Below are positions 8,844-17,586 of a DNA stretch of 64,000 bases, one piece after another (positions within the stretch are counted from its first letter, which is position 1; each line of letters starts with the position of its first letter). Source of the stretch: Actinomycetota bacterium (GTDB lineage Bacteria > Actinomycetota > Acidimicrobiia > Acidimicrobiales > Ilumatobacteraceae); assembly GCA_029978335.1 (NCBI GenBank), contig JAPOJQ010000001.1:100795-164794 (forward strand), in the 5' to 3' direction. The notes under the pieces are model-generated. The model was not told where the DNA came from, ran no database searches, and saw nothing but the letters and a program-made list of their open reading frames with translations. The position numbers and the translations under genes were made by a program.

Positions 8844-9590
8844 TCAGTTCACATCGTGGACGAGGGTTCCAACCGACTCGCCCGTGAGAATCTTTCGCAA
8901 TGAGCCCTCTTGGGACATATCGAACACCACGATCGGGATCGCGTTGTCGCGACAGAACGCGATCGCCGTTGCGTCCATGACCTTCAAATTCTTGGTCATG
9001 ACCTCCATGTAGCCGACCTCGTCGTACTTGACAGCGTCGTCATGCACACGAGGGTCAGCGTCATAGACCCCATCGACGCCTGAGTGGGTGCCCTTCAGCA
9101 GTGCATCCGCTTCGATCTCAGCGGCACGCAACGCTGCTGCGGTGTCGGTGGTGAAGAACGGGTTGCCAGTACCCGCCGCAAAGATCACGACACGGCCCTT
9201 CTCCAGGTGACGAACTGCTCGACGTCGAATGTACGGCTCGGCGATACGAGGCATCTCGATTGCTGACTGAACCCGAGTCGGTTGACCACGGCGCTCCAAT
9301 GCATCTTGGAGTGCCAATGCGTTCATGACAGTGCCGAGCATGCCGATGTGGTCGCTCTGGGTGGCGTCCATGCCCTCCATCGCTCCGGTGCGGCCACGCC
9401 AGAAGTTGCCGCCACCAACGACGACCGCCACATCAACGTCGAGATTTTGCCGAAGATCGATGATCTCAGCGGCGGTCGCGTCGATGGTCGGGCCGTCAAG
9501 CCCGCGGCCAGATGGACCGGCGAGTGCCTCACCAGAGGGTTTGAAAACGATGCGCTTCCAACGTGTTGTGGTGGGTGGCGCCTCGCTCAT
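8844..9590 (-). CDS. pyrH: UMP kinase
   Basis: A 248-residue amino-acid-kinase-fold UMP kinase that phosphorylates UMP to UDP. It shows [13 protein letters not shown] at the N-terminus, [27 protein letters not shown], and [19 protein letters not shown]. The ATG at 9590 gives the expected length and is preceded by GATACT with a 7 nt spacer. The frame extends further upstream into tsf, but those residues have no family match. A gap of 13 bases separates it from tsf. Confidence 0.96.
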   Translation of the reverse strand: MSEAPPTTTRWKRIVFKPSGEALAGPSGRGLDGPTIDATAAEIIDLRQNLDVDVAVVVGGGNFWRGRTGAMEGMDATQSDHIGMLGTVMNALALQDALERRGQPTRVQSAIEMPRIAEPYIRRRAVRHLEKGRVVIFAAGTGNPFFTTDTAAALRAAEIEADALLKGTHSGVDGVYDADPRVHDDAVKYDEVGYMEVMTKNLKVMDATAIAFCRDNAIPIVVFDMSQEGSLRKILTGESVGTLVHDVN

Positions 9591-9597
9591 GAGGTGA

Positions 9598-9603
9598 AGT
9601 ATC
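9598..9603 (-). promoter_or_regulatory. -10-like hexamer GATACT before pyrH
   Basis: GATACT followed by 7 nt and the pyrH ATG. The same hexamer and spacing occur before dnaE2 in this window. Confidence 0.4.
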
Positions 9604-10392
9604 TCAGCCGATCTCGATTTGAGCGAAGCGGACGATCGACGCCGAGCCGATGATCTGCTCGATCGACTGCTTGTCGTCCTTCGCAAACGGCTGCTCCAAC
9701 AAGCAGATGTCCTTGAAGAACCCACCGATTCGACCTTCGACGATCTTGGCAATCGCGGCTTCGGGCTTGCCTTCGTTACGAGTGATGGTCTCAAGCGTCG
9801 CGCGCTCGGCCTCAACGACGTCAGCGGGGACATCGTCACGGCGTAGGTAACGAGGACGGGCAAATGCAATGTGCACCGCAACGTCGTGCGCGAGCTCATC
9901 ATTGGCGCCCGACATCTCGACCAGCACCGCGTTCACGCCGCGGCCGCCCTGCACGTGTTCGTAGTGTCCGAGCACATTGCCTGGGGCGGCTTCGATCCGA
10001 ACGACCTCTCCGAGTTCGATCTTCTCCTTCAGCAGGATGCGAAGCTCTTCGAGTTGCGTCGACCGCTCGGCAACCGCCTCAGTACCGCCAGCCATCACCG
10101 CAGCGGCAAGCGCGTTCGCCTCTGAGATGAAATGCTCCGATCCCGCCACAAAGTCGGTCTCACACTTCAACTGAACGATCACGCCGGTGGAGCCTTCGAG
10201 CAACAATGCAACGAGACCCTGGTTGTTCTCGCGGTCGTCGCGCTTGGCGCTCGCGGCAAGACCCTTTTCACGCAGGTACTGCTTAGCGGCCTCAATGTCG
10301 CCAGCGGTCTCCTCGAGGGCCTTCTTGCAGTCCATCATCCCGGCGCCAGTGGATTCGCGCAGGGCTTTCACATCTTGTGCAGTAAACGACAT
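9604..10392 (-). CDS. tsf: Elongation factor Ts
   Basis: A 262-residue EF-Ts, the nucleotide exchange factor of EF-Tu. The N-terminal UBA-like domain has the diagnostic [18 protein letters not shown]. The core domain carries [14 protein letters not shown], containing the conserved TDFVA contact to EF-Tu. The ATG has an AAGGAG Shine-Dalgarno about 9 nt upstream. It follows rpsB by 18 bases in the universal rpsB-tsf pair. Confidence 0.97.
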   Translation of the reverse strand: MSFTAQDVKALRESTGAGMMDCKKALEETAGDIEAAKQYLREKGLAASAKRDDRENNQGLVALLLEGSTGVIVQLKCETDFVAGSEHFISEANALAAAVMAGGTEAVAERSTQLEELRILLKEKIELGEVVRIEAAPGNVLGHYEHVQGGRGVNAVLVEMSGANDELAHDVAVHIAFARPRYLRRDDVPADVVEAERATLETITRNEGKPEAAIAKIVEGRIGGFFKDICLLEQPFAKDDKQSIEQIIGSASIVRFAQIEIG

Positions 10393-10410
10393 GGGGGGTG
10401 CTCCTTGGGA

Positions 10411-11310
10411 TCAGGCGTCGGATGGGGCGGCGTCAGTGTCAACAGCGTCAGATGCCTCGGCTGGGGTCTCGGACGCCTTCTTGGCGGCGAGACGAGCCTC
10501 GCGCTCAGCCTGTGCTCGAGCGGCTGCGGCGCGAGCCTCAGCCTGCGCCTGAGCGAACGCTGCTTCCTCGGCGGGCGTGCGCTGTGGCGGCGCTGGGATG
10601 GTGGGTGCCGCATTCGGCCGGCGCGAAGCCACGTAGCGACCTTCGAGCACTGCTTCTGCAATCACGTTCGCGAAGAGTGCGTTGGCGCGGATGGCGTCAT
10701 CGTTACCGGGGATCGGGAACTGGATGACATCAGGGTTGACGTTGGTGTCAACCACGGCCATCACGGGAATGCCGAGCTTGTTGGCCTCGGTGACGGCGAT
10801 GTGCTCTTTCAACGTGTCGAGCACGAAGATCGCGTCCGGTGCCTTCTTCATCGAGCGAAGTCCGCCGAGATTGCGCTGCAACTTGGTCAACTCACGATCG
10901 AGCAGCAGTGCTTCCTTCTTGATCATGAGGTCGAACTCGCCGATCGCCTTCTGGCGCTCCAGTTCGAGCATCTTGTTCACGCGAATCGAAATGGTGTTGA
11001 AGTTGGTGAGCATGCCACCGAGCCAACGCTCGTTCACGTAGGGCATGCCGCACCGCTCCGCAGCTTCGCGGATCGGGTCCTGCGCCTGCTTCTTCGTGCC
11101 GACAAAGAGCACATTGCCGCCATCAGCGACGAGCTCACGGGCGAAGTTGTAGGCCTTCTCGACACGACTGAGGGTCTGGTCGAGGTCGATGATGTAGATG
11201 CCATTGCGCTCGCCAAAGATGAAGCGACGCATTTTGGGGTTCCAACGACGGGTCTGGTGCCCGAAGTGGGCCCCTGCCTCAATCATCTGGCGCATGCTGA
11301 TAACAGCCAT
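10411..11310 (-). CDS. rpsB: 30S ribosomal protein S2 with C-terminal Ala/Glu-rich extension
   Basis: A 299-residue S2. The first 225 residues match the family: [54 protein letters not shown] and [15 protein letters not shown] then [14 protein letters not shown]. After about residue 228 a low-complexity Pro/Ala tail, a charged Ala-Glu-Arg segment and an acidic C-terminus are added, as in many actinobacterial S2 proteins. The ATG at 11310 has an AGGAGA Shine-Dalgarno. The 153 bases upstream hold no other gene and probably contain the operon promoter. Confidence 0.97.
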   Translation of the reverse strand: MAVISMRQMIEAGAHFGHQTRRWNPKMRRFIFGERNGIYIIDLDQTLSRVEKAYNFARELVADGGNVLFVGTKKQAQDPIREAAERCGMPYVNERWLGGMLTNFNTISIRVNKMLELERQKAIGEFDLMIKKEALLLDRELTKLQRNLGGLRSMKKAPDAIFVLDTLKEHIAVTEANKLGIPVMAVVDTNVNPDVIQFPIPGNDDAIRANALFANVIAEAVLEGRYVASRRPNAAPTIPAPPQRTPAEEAAFAQAQAEARAAAARAQAEREARLAAKKASETPAEASDAVDTDAAPSDA

Positions 11311-11463
11311 GAAAGTCTCCTGATCTGCGGTTGGGTTGCCGGTCCGGACGCCGAGGCGACCGCAGTGGGCCGGTTGGGTGTGATGTCGGGATCCGCCCGA
11401 ACGGGCCTTCACCGATCGGTGAGACGCCGAAACACTATCGGCGAGCCCGAGAATCACCTCCGA

Positions 11464-12030
11464 CTACGTGCATGATGCCGGCCGAGAGGCGCTCCGTTCG
11501 GCTGTGCCATCGACTGGAATGAGCATTGGCGCCATGCGACCACTGCCAAGCCAGCGTGCTGGATCCGCGTACTCCCCTGCCACCCGCACACCAAGGTGAA
11601 CGGCACCAGATGCGCGGCCAAGTAGCTCACCAGCGGAGACGGCAGTCCCTCGAGCACGTCGCGGCGTCGATGGATCCAACCCTCCAATGGTCACGAGGAG
11701 GCGGGTTGCGCCCGAACCACGCTGCAGCGTGAGAAAACGAACGCCCGCAACCTCGCCGTCGAAACTCACCACCGCATCGAGTGGCGCATTCACGTCATCG
11801 CCTGGCGCAGATCCGAATTCGAGACCGCGATTACCTGGACACCACCGACATTCAGGTGGCCGGAATGGATCGATAACCGGCGCATCGACAAGGCGATTCC
11901 AACACGGGCGCTCACCGACCGCCTCGTCAACATGAACCACGACCGCTCTCACGACTGACGCATCGTCAACAGTTCGCTGCGCACCGATGATACCGAGCAT
12001 CGAGGCCAGCGCGACGAGCGCCCACCTCAT
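11464..12030 (-). CDS. Secreted M23 (LytM)-like protein with degenerate metal site
   Basis: A 188-residue exported protein with a hydrophobic N-terminal signal segment (residues 2-17). The rest follows the M23 peptidase fold: PVIDPFRPP, PGNRGLEFGSAPGDDVNAP, an AVVSFDGEV strand, and HLGVRVAGEYADP near the end. The normal ligands His and Asp of the GHRGVD motif are Asn67 and Glu71, and the first His of the HxH motif is Ala. Only His145 remains, so it is probably not an active peptidase. It may act as a LytM-type activator. M23 genes next to rpsB are common in actinobacteria. It lies 16 bases downstream of whiG. Confidence 0.7.
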   Translation of the reverse strand: MRWALVALASMLGIIGAQRTVDDASVVRAVVVHVDEAVGERPCWNRLVDAPVIDPFRPPECRWCPGNRGLEFGSAPGDDVNAPLDAVVSFDGEVAGVRFLTLQRGSGATRLLVTIGGLDPSTPRRARGTAVSAGELLGRASGAVHLGVRVAGEYADPARWLGSGRMAPMLIPVDGTAERSASRPASCT

Positions 12031-12046
12031 GGCAGCGGATCCAGAT

Positions 12047-12844
12047 CTACAGCAGTTCGGCCGCCCGCAATCGTGACCGCAGGTGCAGCACCGACCGAGT
12101 GTGAATCTGGGAGACGCGCGACTCGGTCACGCCGAGCACTTCGCCGATCTCGGCCAAGGTGAAGTTCTCGTCGTAGTAGAGACCGAGTACGAGCCGCTCT
12201 CGCTCGGGTAAGTCGCGAATCGCGTGACGCATCGCGGTCCTCATCTCGTCCTCTTCGACGATAGATGTTGGCGCCCGAACACCATCGCGCTCGTTGGCCT
12301 CGGGTTCGTGACCAGCAGCGACCGCTCGGTCGAGCGGACCGATCGTGGTGGTGGCGACGGCGGCTAACCATGCTGCGAGTTCGTCCTCGCTGATCCCAAG
12401 ATGGCTGGCGAGGTCGGCATCTGACGGTTCGGCACCGTCGCGTCGTTCGAGTTCGCTGATCGCCTCTTCGATCCGTCGCGCCCTGCTGCGAACCGAACGC
12501 GGCACCCAGTCGAGTGCACGCAAACCGTCGTAAATGGCACCGCGAATACGGGGCGCTGCAAAGGTCTCGAACTTCGCTCCACGCCCTGGTTCGTAGCGTT
12601 CGATGGCGTCGATGAGGCCGAAGACGCCGTAGCCCACGAGGTCGGCTGGGTCGACTGACCGCGGGAGTCCTGCGCCGATACGACCAGCGACAAACTTCAC
12701 CAACGGTGAATAGTGAACGATCAGATGATCCCGGGCCGAGGTCGCTCGGCGGCGGGTCCATCGTCGCCATTGCTCGTCGAGTTCGGCTGCTGCGTCGACG
12801 AGGCCAGGGCGTTGCCCTGCAGGGGGTGGCGGCGGCGGGGTCAT
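12047..12844 (-). CDS. whiG: WhiG/FliA-family RNA polymerase sigma factor
   Basis: A 265-residue sigma-70 factor of group 3. Region 2 is visible as HYSPLVKFVAGRIGAGLP then DLVGYGVFGLIDAIERYEPG and KFETFAAPRIRGAIYDGLR. Region 3 follows (WVPRSVRSRARRIEEAI) and region 4 ends with LGLYYDENFTLAEIGEVLG and VTESRVSQIHTRSVLHLR. WhiG controls sporulation in Streptomyces; in non-sporulating acidimicrobia the target set is unknown. The ATG overlaps the xerC stop by 4 bases (ATGA), indicating coupling. Confidence 0.92.
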   Translation of the reverse strand: MTPPPPPPAGQRPGLVDAAAELDEQWRRWTRRRATSARDHLIVHYSPLVKFVAGRIGAGLPRSVDPADLVGYGVFGLIDAIERYEPGRGAKFETFAAPRIRGAIYDGLRALDWVPRSVRSRARRIEEAISELERRDGAEPSDADLASHLGISEDELAAWLAAVATTTIGPLDRAVAAGHEPEANERDGVRAPTSIVEEDEMRTAMRHAIRDLPERERLVLGLYYDENFTLAEIGEVLGVTESRVSQIHTRSVLHLRSRLRAAELL

Positions 12845-13752
12845 GCCCGTGGATGTGACTGTCGATATGCCGCCGCCAGCCGCTCTCGGCTGACGTGGGT
12901 GTAGCGCTGCGTGGTCGCCACATCGGAGTGGCCAAGCAGTTCTTGGACCGAACGAAGATCAGCGCCGCCATCGAGTAGGTGCGTGGCAAAGGTGTGCCGA
13001 AGGGCGTGTGGATGCGTTGGCGATGGACTGCGGCGGTCGAGGATGCGGCGCACATCGCGTGGTGTGAGGCGATGTCCTCGTTCGTTGGCGAACAGCGCAC
13101 CCTCGAGATCGGCAGGTACCACCTCAGCGCGAACGTCCAACCACGCGCGCACCGCGTCGATCGTTGGTTCGCCGAGTGGCACTCGACGCTCTTTTGAACC
13201 CTTACCCCACACGCGCAACATCTCTGCGTCGAGGTCGAGCGCAGCCACGTCAATCGAACAGAGTTCAGAGACGCGAAGGCCTGATCCGTACAACATCTCC
13301 AACACCGCATCATCGCGGCGACGTCGCCACTCTGGCTCTTCCGGGTCGACGGGCGGTTCGAGAAGACCTTCAATTTCTCTGCGCTCCAGCACCCGAGGAA
13401 GCCGTCCTGATCGGCCGGACACATGCACACCGATCGTCGGGTCGACAGTCACGATCGCTGTGTCGATCGCCCAACCGAAGTACCGACGGATCGACGCTGC
13501 CTTGCGAGCAATGCTGCGTTGCGCATATTGACGGGTGGTGAGATGAGCGATGTATCGACGCACCACGGTGCGGGTCACGCCCGCCGGGCTCTCGATGTTG
13601 AGCCGAAGGACCCACGTTGCAAACAGCACAACATCGGATCGATAGGCCTCGACGCTGCGCTCGGACAACGAGGTGAGCGACGCGACGAAGTCGTCCACAC
13701 GCCACGACACCGCGTCGAACCCTGCGTCGGGTGGCGAGGAGTCGTCGGCCAT
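12841..13752 (-). CDS. xerC: Tyrosine recombinase XerC
   Basis: A 303-residue site-specific recombinase for chromosome dimer resolution at dif. The N-terminal SAM-like core-binding domain spans about 18-110. The catalytic domain has Arg160 (YGSGLRVSEL), a lysine in the GKGSKER turn near 184, H-x-L-R at 249-252 (HALRHTFATHL), His275 (LLGHSDVATTQRY) and nucleophile Tyr284. Length is normal. TACCCT lies 7 nt before the ATG. It starts the whiG transcript or is co-transcribed from dprA, 18 bases upstream. Confidence 0.93.
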   Translation of the reverse strand: MADDSSPPDAGFDAVSWRVDDFVASLTSLSERSVEAYRSDVVLFATWVLRLNIESPAGVTRTVVRRYIAHLTTRQYAQRSIARKAASIRRYFGWAIDTAIVTVDPTIGVHVSGRSGRLPRVLERREIEGLLEPPVDPEEPEWRRRRDDAVLEMLYGSGLRVSELCSIDVAALDLDAEMLRVWGKGSKERRVPLGEPTIDAVRAWLDVRAEVVPADLEGALFANERGHRLTPRDVRRILDRRSPSPTHPHALRHTFATHLLDGGADLRSVQELLGHSDVATTQRYTHVSRERLAAAYRQSHPRA

Positions 13753-13759
13753 GGGGCCG

Positions 13760-13765
13760 AGGGTA
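13760..13765 (-). promoter_or_regulatory. -10 hexamer TACCCT of a leaderless promoter for xerC-whiG
   Basis: TACCCT plus 7 nt plus ATG on the minus strand, in the short gap between dprA and xerC. Confidence 0.5.
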
Positions 13766-13770
13766 TTCGC

Positions 13771-14895
13771 TCACTGGGGTGTGACCGGGTGCACCAAACG
13801 CGAACCCGCCACTTCGATCCATCCATCGCGCTCACATAGCGTGCCGGCGGCGAGGAGATCAGCCACGGCCATCGCAACCAGACCAATCCCGAGTTCGCAG
13901 TCCGCCACGATTGAGTCGAGCGTCGCCGGACCAGCTGCGCACCGTTCCACTACCTCTGCGCTCACCGCATCGAGCGGCGTGCTCACGGGCGCAGGCAAGT
14001 GCCGCACCCCTGATCCAACAGCTTCGAGGATGTCGACAACGCTCGTTGCCGGCGTCGCGCCATCACGAAGCAACAGATTCGTGCCCGCACTCGCTCGTGA
14101 CTTTGGCGATCCCGGAACCACCATGACCTCGATACCTCGATCGAGACAGGCGCGAGCGGTGATCAGGCTTCCACCGTGCTCACGACTTTCCACCACGACG
14201 AGCACCCTCGACAGTGCGGCGATGATGCGGTTACGCAATGGAAACCGAAACGCATCAGGAGCGGTCCCGGGCGGCCACTCCGAGAGGAGCAAATGGCTAT
14301 CGATCAGCTGCTCCCACAGTCGCACATTTCGCTTCGGGTAGCACTCGTCGAGTCCATTACCGACGACCGCAACACACCGTGCTATCGCCGAAGATGCGTT
14401 GACTGCGCCCCGATGCGCAGCAGCATCGATTCCAAGTGCGAGACCGGACACCACGCAGATCCCCGCCTCGGCAAGTGCTGCACCGAGTTCTTCAGCAGTC
14501 GCACGCCCGGCGGCCGTGGCATTGCGGGTGCCGACGATGCCCACGCGTTCGGCATTCAGCGCCGAGAGTTCACCTCGATAGAACAACACCCCCGGCCGCT
14601 CCGGGTCATCGGCAAGACACTGCGGGTACTCGGCCGATCCCACTGTGGTGACGCCGATTGCTGACTCCGCTATGAGCCGAGCCATCACTCCTTCGTCAAC
14701 TGCCCGTGCTTGCACAGTGAGGCGCTCGAGGAGAGAGTCGCTCATGGCCATCGAGTCACCCGGTGCGCGCCCGGCTCGCAGCTCTTGGAGGGCGTTGGTT
14801 GGTGATCGGTCGAGCAACAGCCGCTGAAGGCGGCGACGCGACATCGACGCCAGCCCTGCGAGGACGCTCGCCGCCACCTGATCATCGGTCGTCAT
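13771..14895 (-). CDS. dprA: DNA processing protein DprA/Smf
   Basis: A 374-residue protein that loads RecA on incoming single-stranded DNA in natural transformation. The Rossmann-like core shows VGIVGTRNATAAGRATAEEL and CVVSGLALGIDAAAHRGA, then AVVGNGLDECYPKRNVRLWE, SEWPPGTAPDAFRFPLRNRIIA and VVESREHGGSLITA. A C-terminal winged-helix segment follows (about 305-370). The gene overlaps comM by 4 bases, so the two competence-associated genes are coupled. Whether the organism is transformable cannot be judged here. Confidence 0.93.
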   Translation of the reverse strand: MTTDDQVAASVLAGLASMSRRRLQRLLLDRSPTNALQELRAGRAPGDSMAMSDSLLERLTVQARAVDEGVMARLIAESAIGVTTVGSAEYPQCLADDPERPGVLFYRGELSALNAERVGIVGTRNATAAGRATAEELGAALAEAGICVVSGLALGIDAAAHRGAVNASSAIARCVAVVGNGLDECYPKRNVRLWEQLIDSHLLLSEWPPGTAPDAFRFPLRNRIIAALSRVLVVVESREHGGSLITARACLDRGIEVMVVPGSPKSRASAGTNLLLRDGATPATSVVDILEAVGSGVRHLPAPVSTPLDAVSAEVVERCAAGPATLDSIVADCELGIGLVAMAVADLLAAGTLCERDGWIEVAGSRLVHPVTPQ

Positions 14896-16415
14896 GCCGC
14901 ACCTGCGTGGGCACGACGAGCGATCACGGCGCGCATTGACAACGCAACGGTGATGTCCTCGTCCGACAACACGGCATCGGTGCGCCCGGCGAGGTCGGCA
15001 ATGGTGCGAGCCGAGCGTCGGACACGGTGGTAGCCACGGCCAGTGAGCCTGCCGTGCTCCATCTCTCGACGAAGTCGCAGTGCCGCGTCAGGGTCTGGAA
15101 TGGCCCACTGGTCGAGCAGCACACCTTCGAGAGATGCGTTCAACACGCCCGCTCGTTCAAGCGCGACCGTCCGTGCCGAGGCAACGCGCGCCGCAACGAC
15201 AGCGGTTGGTTCGCTGGCGCCATCACCCATGAGTTCACCAACGGCCGGTCGTGCCACGGCCACCCTCAGATCGAAGCGGTCGAGCAGCGGACCGGACAGT
15301 CGACCGAGGTACCGCTGCCGGGATCGCTCGTCGCACTCGCACGAGCCCGGAGCACTTCCCTCCCCGCATGGACAGGGATTGGTCGCACCGACGAGCTGGA
15401 AGCGGGCCGGGAGCGTCACGTGATGGTTCACCCGCCCAACCGCCACCGTTCCCGATTCCACCGCTTCGCGCAGGGTGTCGAGCACCGAAGGAGCGAACTG
15501 GCCCATCTCGTCGACAAACAAGACGCCACCATGCGCGAGTGAAACTTCGCCTGGACGCATGTAATGCGAGCCACCGCCCACCATCGCCGCCGCTGACGAG
15601 GTGTGGTGGGGCGAGCGGAACGGCGGGCGCCGCACCAACCCCTCGGCGGGCAGCGATACCCCCGCCGCTGACCGGATCATCGTCGCTTCGAGTGCCACAT
15701 CGGGCTCGAGGTCTGGCAGCAAACCAGGAAGGCGCGTCGCCAACATCGTTTTGCCCGAACCGGGAGCACCAACGAATAACAGGTGATGCCCGCCGGCAGC
15801 AGCGACTTCAAGTGCAAGTCGAGCAACCGGTTGGCCGCGCACCTCGGCGAGGTCAGGCACATGCTCATCGTCGACGACTGCACGTACCGGGGCGACGGCC
15901 TCGGCCCATTGCGCAGACCCTGACAACGCATCGACCAGTCCACGCAATGATGCAGCGGCACGAATGCGTCCGCTGGCTACCACGCGCGCTTCGCTCACAC
16001 CATCAGGCGGCACCACCCAATCGTTCTCTGCACGCACACCAACGATGGGAGCGACGCCGGGAACGTGGCGAATAGAGCCATCGAGCCCGAGTTCTCCGAC
16101 GAAGGCAAGCGCACCAACCGCCTCGGCGGTCAATTGATCAGTGGCGATGAGCACACCGACGGCGATCGCAAGATCGAGTCCTGAACCAGTCTTTCGGTGA
16201 CGTGGAGGCGCAAGGTTGACCGTGATCCGCCGATCAGGCCATTCGAGTCCCGACGACATCAGCGCCGCGCGAACACGGTCGCGCGCTTCGCGGCACGCCT
16301 CATCTGGTAACCCGAGCATCGAGAAGCCCGGAAGGCCCCGGCCGACGTGCACCTCGACGGTGACCGGGTAACCACGTGCGCCGAGCAACGTGGCAGAAGG
16401 AACAGATGCGATCAC
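14892..16415 (-). CDS. comM: YifB/ComM-family Mg-chelatase-like AAA+ ATPase
   Basis: A 507-residue hexameric helicase-like ATPase that assists branch migration in transformation. The N-terminal Lon-like domain has VEVHVGRGLPGFSMLGLPD and RITVNLAPPRHRKTGSGLDLAIA. Walker A is GAPGSGKTML, followed by PFRSPHHTSSAAAMVGGG, the Walker B region HGGVLFVDEMGQF and GATNPCPCGEG. The GTG at 16415 is chosen because GGAGG lies exactly 5 nt upstream and the resulting N-terminus (MIASVPSATLLGARGYPV) matches the family. A longer frame lacks a ribosome site. Confidence 0.92.
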   Translation of the reverse strand: MIASVPSATLLGARGYPVTVEVHVGRGLPGFSMLGLPDEACREARDRVRAALMSSGLEWPDRRITVNLAPPRHRKTGSGLDLAIAVGVLIATDQLTAEAVGALAFVGELGLDGSIRHVPGVAPIVGVRAENDWVVPPDGVSEARVVASGRIRAAASLRGLVDALSGSAQWAEAVAPVRAVVDDEHVPDLAEVRGQPVARLALEVAAAGGHHLLFVGAPGSGKTMLATRLPGLLPDLEPDVALEATMIRSAAGVSLPAEGLVRRPPFRSPHHTSSAAAMVGGGSHYMRPGEVSLAHGGVLFVDEMGQFAPSVLDTLREAVESGTVAVGRVNHHVTLPARFQLVGATNPCPCGEGSAPGSCECDERSRQRYLGRLSGPLLDRFDLRVAVARPAVGELMGDGASEPTAVVAARVASARTVALERAGVLNASLEGVLLDQWAIPDPDAALRLRREMEHGRLTGRGYHRVRRSARTIADLAGRTDAVLSDEDITVALSMRAVIARRAHAGAA

Positions 16416-16499
16416 GGCGACCTCCACAACATGAGTGAGTAGGAGGCAGGCCTCAATCGATGACCGCAACGTAGACGGCGGGTGTGTCACACTCGCCCG

Positions 16500-16952
16500 G
16501 TGGACACGAACCGTCTGAAGATCATCGCGTCAGCGCTGACGGTCGGGCTCATCTTGAGCAGTTGTGGACCGAGTGACCCCACTCCCAACGCCGCTCAGTT
16601 CTGCGCGGAAGTCGCCGACAATCGCGCTGCAATTGTCGCCCCCACCGTGACGTCAGATCTCGACGTCGATGAGATTGTTGCGCTCCACCAACGCCTCGCC
16701 GCTCTCGCCCCTCTCGCGATTGCCGTCGAATGGTCAGCGCTCACCGAAGCAGTCGAAACAGCGGCCACCGTCGTACCCAACGATGGCGCTTCAGTTCAAC
16801 GAGCAGTCGACGCCGCCTATCGAAGCGAATCGGCGGCGGTCGACGTTGCCGAGTGGGTGCGCGCGTCGTGTGGGGTGGACCTTGGACCGGTCACCACATT
16901 GGTGCCACATGACCAGCCCGAACCGGCTACTCCGGTCGGCGCCGATCAGTGA
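16500..16952 (+). CDS. Small secreted lipoprotein of unknown function
   Basis: A 150-residue protein with a type II signal peptide: Arg/Lys near the start, hydrophobic core ASALTVGLIL, then lipobox LSSC with the lipidated Cys. The mature part is mostly helical and acidic with two further cysteines and a Pro/Thr-rich end. I recognise no family. The GTG at 16500 is preferred over a GTG at 16482 because it gives a normal signal peptide and CACACT lies 6 nt before it. It ends exactly where the clpP stop begins on the other strand. Confidence 0.65.
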   Translation: MDTNRLKIIASALTVGLILSSCGPSDPTPNAAQFCAEVADNRAAIVAPTVTSDLDVDEIVALHQRLAALAPLAIAVEWSALTEAVETAATVVPNDGASVQRAVDAAYRSESAAVDVAEWVRASCGVDLGPVTTLVPHDQPEPATPVGADQ

Positions 16953-17555
16953 TCAGAGCATTTCGCCGCGGCGAAGAATGACTCGGTCGCACAATCCGTA
17001 GTCCTGGGCCTGCTCGGCCGTGAACCAACGGTCGCGCTCTGAGTCAGCCTGAACCTGCTCGAGTGCTTGTCCGGAGTGCTGTGCGATCAACTCGGCCATA
17101 CGGCGCTTGGTGTACGCCAGCTGCTCGGCCTGAATTGCAATGTCGGCCGCCTGGCCACGAAGACCTGCGAGCGGCTGATGCATCATGATCCGAGCGTTCG
17201 GAAGGCTGTAGCGCTTTCCCGCCGCACCCGCGGTGAGCAAGAACTGACCCATCGACGCAGCCAGACCCAAACACACCGTCGCCACATCACACGAGACGAA
17301 CTGCATCGTGTCGTAGATCGCCATACCGGCAGTCACGGAACCACCCGGCGAATTGATGTAGAGCCAGATATCGGCGGCCGGGTCCTCGCCCTCGAGATAG
17401 AGCAACTGCGCGCAGATCTGATTCGCGATGTCGTCGTTGACATCCGATCCGAGCAGGACCACTCGGTTCTTCAACAAGCGATTGAAGACATCGCTTCGGG
17501 GGTCGAACCCACCATCGAGTGCGAGCGGTGCGGATGCAGTGGACTCCATTGCCAT
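16953..17555 (-). CDS. clpP: ATP-dependent Clp protease proteolytic subunit
   Basis: A 200-residue serine protease subunit that forms the Clp barrel. Catalytic triad residues are visible: Ser101 in GLAASMGQF, His126 in IMMHQPLAG and Asp171 in ADSERD. The [19 protein letters not shown] oxyanion strand is intact. It is a single copy here, whereas many actinobacteria carry clpP1P2 in tandem, and it is not adjacent to clpX or tig. TAGCCT lies 6 nt before the ATG. It is convergent with the lipoprotein gene with no spacer. Confidence 0.95.
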   Translation of the reverse strand: MAMESTASAPLALDGGFDPRSDVFNRLLKNRVVLLGSDVNDDIANQICAQLLYLEGEDPAADIWLYINSPGGSVTAGMAIYDTMQFVSCDVATVCLGLAASMGQFLLTAGAAGKRYSLPNARIMMHQPLAGLRGQAADIAIQAEQLAYTKRRMAELIAQHSGQALEQVQADSERDRWFTAEQAQDYGLCDRVILRRGEML

Positions 17556-17561
17556 GGGGTG

Positions 17562-17567
17562 AGGCTA
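17562..17567 (-). promoter_or_regulatory. -10 hexamer TAGCCT of a leaderless promoter for clpP
   Basis: TAGCCT, 6 nt, then the ATG of clpP on the minus strand, in the gap after the upstream PLP-enzyme gene. Confidence 0.55.
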
Positions 17568-17586
17568 CCTGCGAGCACCGTCGACG

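Noticed and set aside
10132..11475. A 447-codon open frame on the plus strand
   Set aside because: It lies antisense to tsf and rpsB, both certain genes, and its translation is low-complexity Gly/Leu/Asp sequence typical of a shadow frame in GC-rich DNA.
12027..13430. A 467-codon minus-strand frame rich in Arg and Ser
   Set aside because: It overlaps whiG and xerC on the same strand in another phase. Those two carry complete catalytic motifs; this frame has none.
16953..17555. ClpP as a catalytically inactive paralogue
   Set aside because: Ser101, His126 and the Asp of the triad are all present, so it is an ordinary protease subunit.
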